A stretch of 9,205 bases of DNA. Origin: Methanoregula sp. (lineage in GTDB: Archaea; Halobacteriota; Methanomicrobia; Methanomicrobiales; Methanospirillaceae). Below the pieces are notes generated by a model. The model was given only the letters and a program-made list of their open reading frames with translations, was not told the origin of the DNA and ran no database searches. Every line of letters starts with the position of its first letter. Position 1 is the first letter of the stretch. Positions 5,956 to 9,205 of this stretch are shown one piece after another. Made by a program: the position numbers and the translations under genes. The stretch is from contig NZ_PIZH01000047.1 of assembly GCF_002835825.1 (NCBI RefSeq), positions 1-9,205 of the forward strand, given 5' to 3'.

Positions 5956-7407
5956 CTGGGTCTTTGCCGGCGCCTTCTTCGTCTCCGGCTCTTCCGCGGG
6001 CGCCTGTTCTTCCTTCACCATTGCCGGCTCTTCTTTCACTGGCAGGGGTACTACCGCCGGGGCCTCTGTTTCCGGTAACGGGAGCTCCCCTTTCTTCTGC
6101 GATTTCTCCGGCTTTGGCTCCTTCTTAGCCTTCTTTGGCGGAGCTGCTTCCTTCTTCGCCTCTTTCTCCCGCTCTTTCTCTTCCTGCACGATCGCCCGGA
6201 TGATCTCGGCAGCCCGTGCCCGGTCGTTTAAGAAGAAATTGAGCTGGTCTGCGTCAAACGAGAGCTCACGGGAGAACCCCGACGGGTCCTGCCCAACGAG
6301 GAGGGAGATAGTGTCAAGATACTGCTCCCGCAGGGTGTCCTGCGGGACGTGCATTGTCGATGAGACCTTGTTTAAGGTCGCAATACGGATTGTCTTCTGC
6401 TTCTTTGCTGCGGCCATCTTCTGCCAGCGCTCGGGGGGCATGATCCGGGCATGGATGCCCTTTCCCCCGGCAGCGTCCGCAACGCCAAGCAGCATCACCG
6501 CCGTGGCGTACCGCCAGAGCGTGTGGTACTGGCGGCGGTACGTGTAGCCGAGGTACTGGTCTGCCCGCGAGAGGTACCGGTATGCCTGCTCAACGGAACG
6601 GGGATCCGTAAGATGGGGGACGCTCCCCTCGACCCATTGGACGATGGTGTCCGGGGTGTCGTCGACATCGTACGAGAGCCGCATCAGCTCGTCATCGCGG
6701 GTCTTGCCGAACAGGGCCGTGATGAGCGAGAAGATGGAGACCCGTTCATCTTTCTGCGAGGTGTGGACCTGCCCGTCATCGAGACGGTCTCTTCCAAGGG
6801 CAGAGGCATAGAGCATGTTGACCGCGGAGCGGATATCGCCCCCGGCGCTCTCGGCAATCGACTGGACCGCGGCATCGCTGCAGCTGATCTTCTCGGCGGA
6901 ACACAGGTACCTGAGCCGCGGGACAATGGACCGTGCGGGCACGGCCTTGAACTGGATTGGCTCGCAGCGGGCCCGGATCTCCGGCGAGATCCCGTACAGG
7001 TCGTTTGCAATCAGGACCATCGGCTGCTGCGCGTGCCGGATGCACTCGAGGATCGCCTTTGCCCCGCCGCGGTCGGCATTCCCCTGCAGGTTGTCCGCCT
7101 CGTCAAGGACGATGAGCTTCCGCGTTGCGCCGGTCAGGCTCGCGGTCACGCTCCCGGCGCCGGCGATCCGCTCGATCACCGCAGCCGTCCGCTGGTCGCT
7201 TGCATTCAGCTCGACAACTTCCCAGTTCATGTCGTTTGCGAGCGCGTACGCCGCAGAGGTCTTGCCGATGCCGGGCTTGCCGTAGAGGAGGAGCGGCCGG
7301 GACTTCCTCGTCCAGGTCTTTGCCCATTCCGCGATCTGCATCACCGAAGTCTTATTTCCCACGAGATCTGCGAGGTGTGCAGGGCGGTACTTCTCTGCCC
7401 AGTCCAT
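5932..7407 (-). CDS. rfcL: Replication factor C large subunit (clamp loader)
   Basis: The 491-residue product loads the PCNA sliding clamp onto primed DNA together with the small RFC subunit. '[15 protein letters not shown]' at 3-17 is the N-terminal RFC box. Walker A is GKPGIGKTS at 43-51, Walker B is LIVLDEAD at 98-105, Arg147-Cys148 stands at the SRC-like position, and 'GGDIRSAVN' at 189-197 is sensor 2. The helical collar domain follows to about residue 408. Residues 409-483 form a Lys/Glu/Pro-rich flexible tail, and the last eight residues, QSTLFDGF, are a PCNA-binding PIP box. Length and layout are normal for archaeal RFC-L. The start is ATG 7407-7405; no Shine-Dalgarno is present and a TATA-like box lies 31 bases upstream, so the mRNA is probably leaderless. 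The end overlaps the UPF0146 gene. Confidence 0.97.
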   Translation of the reverse strand: MDWAEKYRPAHLADLVGNKTSVMQIAEWAKTWTRKSRPLLLYGKPGIGKTSAAYALANDMNWEVVELNASDQRTAAVIERIAGAGSVTASLTGATRKLIVLDEADNLQGNADRGGAKAILECIRHAQQPMVLIANDLYGISPEIRARCEPIQFKAVPARSIVPRLRYLCSAEKISCSDAAVQSIAESAGGDIRSAVNMLYASALGRDRLDDGQVHTSQKDERVSIFSLITALFGKTRDDELMRLSYDVDDTPDTIVQWVEGSVPHLTDPRSVEQAYRYLSRADQYLGYTYRRQYHTLWRYATAVMLLGVADAAGGKGIHARIMPPERWQKMAAAKKQKTIRIATLNKVSSTMHVPQDTLREQYLDTISLLVGQDPSGFSRELSFDADQLNFFLNDRARAAEIIRAIVQEEKEREKEAKKEAAPPKKAKKEPKPEKSQKKGELPLPETEAPAVVPLPVKEEPAMVKEEQAPAEEPETKKAPAKTQSTLFDGF

Positions 7408-7433
7408 AATCAGTCTACATTTGCGGGGCTACC

Positions 7434-7442
7434 AATAAAAGC
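7434..7442 (-). promoter_or_regulatory. TATA-like box for rfcL
   Basis: The minus strand reads GCTTTTATT, centred 31 bases upstream of the rfcL ATG, giving a predicted leader of about four or five bases. It overlaps the perfect palindrome at 7437-7448. Confidence 0.45.
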
Positions 7443-7448
7443 GCTTTT
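7437..7448. repeat. Perfect 12-base palindrome AAAAGCGCTTTT
   Basis: The inverted repeat overlaps the upstream part of the rfcL TATA-like box in the gap between rfcL and the marker 2 gene. The position suits an operator that blocks or recruits the basal transcription factors, but one site of this size could be chance. Confidence 0.4.
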
Positions 7449-7533
7449 GTACGAGTGGCGGTCCGGCGTGTAAGGGAATAACAAATGAATTATCTCTGAT
7501 GAGGCGCAATTAGGATAACACGAGTATCCGTGC

Positions 7534-7545
7534 TCCGTGCACGGA
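7534..7545. promoter_or_regulatory. Perfect palindrome TCCGTGCACGGA with a repeated half
   Basis: The 12-base palindrome is preceded directly by a second copy of its left half, TCCGTGC at 7527-7533. If the marker 2 gene starts at 7566 this lies in its untranslated leader, where it could be a protein site or a hairpin. If translation starts at 7530 it is coding. Confidence 0.35.
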
Positions 7546-7555
7546 CGGTATTTTC

Positions 7556-7561
7556 AGGTGA
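7556..7561 (+). promoter_or_regulatory. Shine-Dalgarno deciding the marker 2 start
   Basis: AGGTGA matches the archaeal anti-Shine-Dalgarno well and ends four bases before GTG 7566. The alternative GTG at 7530 has only an AGGA about 14 bases upstream, so 7566 is preferred. Confidence 0.5.
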
Positions 7562-7565
7562 TGTC

Positions 7566-8579
7566 GTGGTCCGCAACTGCTCCACAGAATCGATCGCAAA
7601 GGTTGTCCGGGAATACGAGGGCGTGAAGAGGAAACACGCCATCGGCGAGATGGTCAAGGCACTGCGGATCGATGCCCCGCACGTCGTGGCCGCGTTCGGC
7701 GAGGACGCGGCAGTGATCGAGCACAACGGCGAGGCACTTCTCCTTGCTGCGGACGGCATCTGGTCGAAACTGATGGAGGCAGACCCCTACTGGGCAGGGT
7801 ACTGCTCGGTGCTTGTCAATATCCACGATATCGCGGCAATGGGCGGCCGGCCGATCGCGATGGTGGATGTTTTTTCCCTGTCAAAGGGCATGATCCAGGA
7901 GCAGGTGGTGAAAGGGATGCACGACGCATCAGCGCAGTTCGGTGTCCCGATCGTGGGCGGCCACCTCCACCCGGACGCACCCTACAGCGTCATCGACGTC
8001 TCTATTTTAGGCTCGGCCCGGCTCGACTCGATCATCTACAGCCACACGGCACAGGACGGCGACATTGTCGTGATGGCCATTGACCTGAACGGCCGGGTCC
8101 ACCCCTCCTGCGCCCTAAACTGGGACTCGGTGACGATGAAGTCCGCAGCCGAAGTCCGGGCACAGATCGCACTTCTCGAGGAGATCGGCAAAAAGCATCT
8201 TGTGACCGCAGGAAAGGACATCAGCAACCCCGGCCTCATCGGGACACTCGGCATGCTCCTTGAGATCAGCGGCAAAGGCGGCGAGATCGATCTCGGCCAG
8301 ATTCCAAAACCGGACCTTGCACAGAACGGCATGACGTTCGAGCAGTGGGTCCGGATGTACCCGGGCATGGGCTTCATCCTGACGGCAAAAGAGGAGAATA
8401 TCCCCGAACTCATCAGGACGTTTGCTGCTGTCGGCATGACGGCAAAAGCCATCGGCCGGGTGAACAACAGCAAGTCCCTTACCGTCCGCTACGATGGCAG
8501 CGAGACCGAGGTCTTCGACTTCATCAACAACGGGATCATGCACCTGACTGAAGAGGACGTTGCATGCCAGCCGCGGTGA
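7566..8579 (+). CDS. Methanogenesis marker protein 2 (AIR synthase-related)
   Basis: The product has 337 residues from GTG 7566, or 349 if translation starts at GTG 7530. The fold is that of the PurM/AIR synthase (ATP-dependent) superfamily. 'GEDAAVI' at 45-51 and 'LLLAADGIW' at 58-66 form the nucleotide-binding start, 'VNIHDIAAMGGRPIAMVDVF' at 84-103 is the hallmark N-D-x-A-x-M-G-x-x-P block, and 'VGGHLHPD' at 130-137 and 'KDISNPGLIGTLGMLLE' at 217-233 follow. The His/Asp-rich variants and the lack of purine genes nearby fit methanogenesis marker protein 2, found across methanogens and near-absent elsewhere. Its reaction is unknown to me. The gene overlaps the next marker gene by 16 bases, indicating one operon with coupled translation. 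Confidence 0.88.
   Translation: MVRNCSTESIAKVVREYEGVKRKHAIGEMVKALRIDAPHVVAAFGEDAAVIEHNGEALLLAADGIWSKLMEADPYWAGYCSVLVNIHDIAAMGGRPIAMVDVFSLSKGMIQEQVVKGMHDASAQFGVPIVGGHLHPDAPYSVIDVSILGSARLDSIIYSHTAQDGDIVVMAIDLNGRVHPSCALNWDSVTMKSAAEVRAQIALLEEIGKKHLVTAGKDISNPGLIGTLGMLLEISGKGGEIDLGQIPKPDLAQNGMTFEQWVRMYPGMGFILTAKEENIPELIRTFAAVGMTAKAIGRVNNSKSLTVRYDGSETEVFDFINNGIMHLTEEDVACQPR
8553..8557 (+). promoter_or_regulatory. Shine-Dalgarno for the marker 4 gene
   Basis: GAGGA lies six bases before ATG 8564, inside the end of the marker 2 gene. It supports this ATG over the in-frame GTG at 8576, which itself overlaps the upstream stop as GTGA. Confidence 0.5.
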
Positions 8580-9205
8580 AGCGGGTCGGTATCGGGATCT
8601 TTGAGGACCCGGAGAAGGTCATCGAAAGTGCAGTCGCTGTCTGCACATCGATTGAGGTCTTCTGCTATTGCAGGCCAGGCATTGTGAAGGACAAGCCTTC
8701 CAAGGCGTCGGTCCATTTCCGTGAATCGGCCCATCCCGAGCAGGCGATGATCGATGACCTGATGAACGGCTCGATCGATGCCGCGGTCCGGGGCACGCTT
8801 CCTTCCAACTCGACACTGAAAGCGCTGAAGCTTGCAGAAGGTGTCGACCATCTCGAACGGATCGCCCTCCTGGAAACCGCAGGGGGAAAGAAATTCCTGT
8901 TAACCCCGGTCGGTGTAGACGAGGGCTGGACCGTCCCTGAAAAACTCGAACTGATCCGGAAAGGGAAGGTCATTGCAAAGAAGTTCGGCCTGCCGGAGAA
9001 GACCGGGATCCTTTCCGGAGGCCGGCTCGGGGACATTGGTCGCCACAAACAGGTGGACGCGAGCATGGCCGAGGCCGAGCTGGTGGCAAAACTCTCGGGT
9101 TCCGTGCACTGCGAGATCTTAATCGAGGACGCGATCGAGAGCTGCGGACTCATCATTGCTCCGGACGGGATCTCCGGCAACCTGATCTTCCGGACACTCA
9201 CGCTT
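8564..9205 (+). CDS. mtxX: Methanogenesis marker protein 4 (MtxX), partial
   Basis: 214 codons are present; the 3' end lies beyond the window. The sequence fits MtxX/methanogenesis marker protein 4, related in fold to phosphotransacetylase (phosphate acyltransferases). Visible blocks are 'DAAVRGTLPSN' at 72-82, 'VGVDEGWT' at 116-123, 'ILSGGRLGDIGR' at 149-160 and 'IIAPDGISGNLIFRTL' at 197-212, the last resembling the P-D-x-x-x-G-N-x-x-x-K/R segment of phosphotransacetylases. Early annotation as a methyltransferase subunit was by association; no catalytic role is established that I know of. It is translationally coupled to marker 2, whose stop lies 16 bases inside it, so the two products probably act in the same methanogen-specific process. 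Confidence 0.88.
   Translation, partial: MPAAVKRVGIGIFEDPEKVIESAVAVCTSIEVFCYCRPGIVKDKPSKASVHFRESAHPEQAMIDDLMNGSIDAAVRGTLPSNSTLKALKLAEGVDHLERIALLETAGGKKFLLTPVGVDEGWTVPEKLELIRKGKVIAKKFGLPEKTGILSGGRLGDIGRHKQVDASMAEAELVAKLSGSVHCEILIEDAIESCGLIIAPDGISGNLIFRTLTL

Noticed and set aside
6451..7473. Rightward reading frame of 340 codons opposite rfcL
   Set aside because: It is a mirror of the rfcL codons with no recognisable motif and no start signal; rfcL is certain on the other strand.
7566..8579. Selenophosphate synthetase, thiamine-monophosphate kinase or PurM itself
   Set aside because: The fold is shared, but the pairing with MtxX and the specific motif variants fit methanogenesis marker protein 2 better; no selenium, thiamine or purine genes are nearby.

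Overview
The window comes from a GC-rich methanogenic euryarchaeon, most likely of the order Methanomicrobiales (Methanoregula or a close relative). The best evidence is the pair of methanogenesis marker genes (markers 2 and 4) at the right end. An archaeal clamp-loader large subunit with a C-terminal PIP box, an archaemetzincin and a UPF0146 protein are also present, along with AT-rich TATA-like boxes and T-run terminators in otherwise GC-rich DNA. The genus is an inference from gene content and protein style, not from a database search.

Left part (1-2100). The first 255 bases hold the wreck of a toxin-antitoxin pair: a DUF2281-type antitoxin in three reading frames, whose end overlaps the start of a MazF/PemK-type toxin stopped after 22 codons. 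Next is a secreted, membrane-anchored protein with a superoxide-reductase-like domain (347-874). It is convergent with a 396-residue protein of unknown function (880-2070, minus) that ends in four and a half copies of a 24-residue repeat.

Middle (2217-4864). Three rightward genes encode an RDD-family membrane protein, a small HEAT-repeat protein and a conserved two-helix membrane protein with a CxxC motif. They converge on a complete histone-deacetylase-family enzyme (3869-4864, minus).

Right part (4979-9205). Archaemetzincin (minus) and a UPF0146 protein (plus) diverge with only 17 bases between their start codons. Their TATA-like boxes lie within each other's first codons, so both transcripts are probably leaderless. 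The UPF0146 gene runs 24 bases into the 3' end of rfcL, opposite the codons of the PCNA-binding tail. rfcL diverges from the marker 2 - marker 4 operon, whose two genes overlap by 16 bases; marker 4 runs off the window.

Genes are tightly packed. Convergent pairs use T-runs placed inside each other's last codons. I see no tRNA, rRNA, CRISPR array, insertion sequence or prophage. No complete new multi-gene system is visible. The least explained items are the 24-residue repeat protein, the superoxide-reductase-like surface protein and the CxxC membrane protein.
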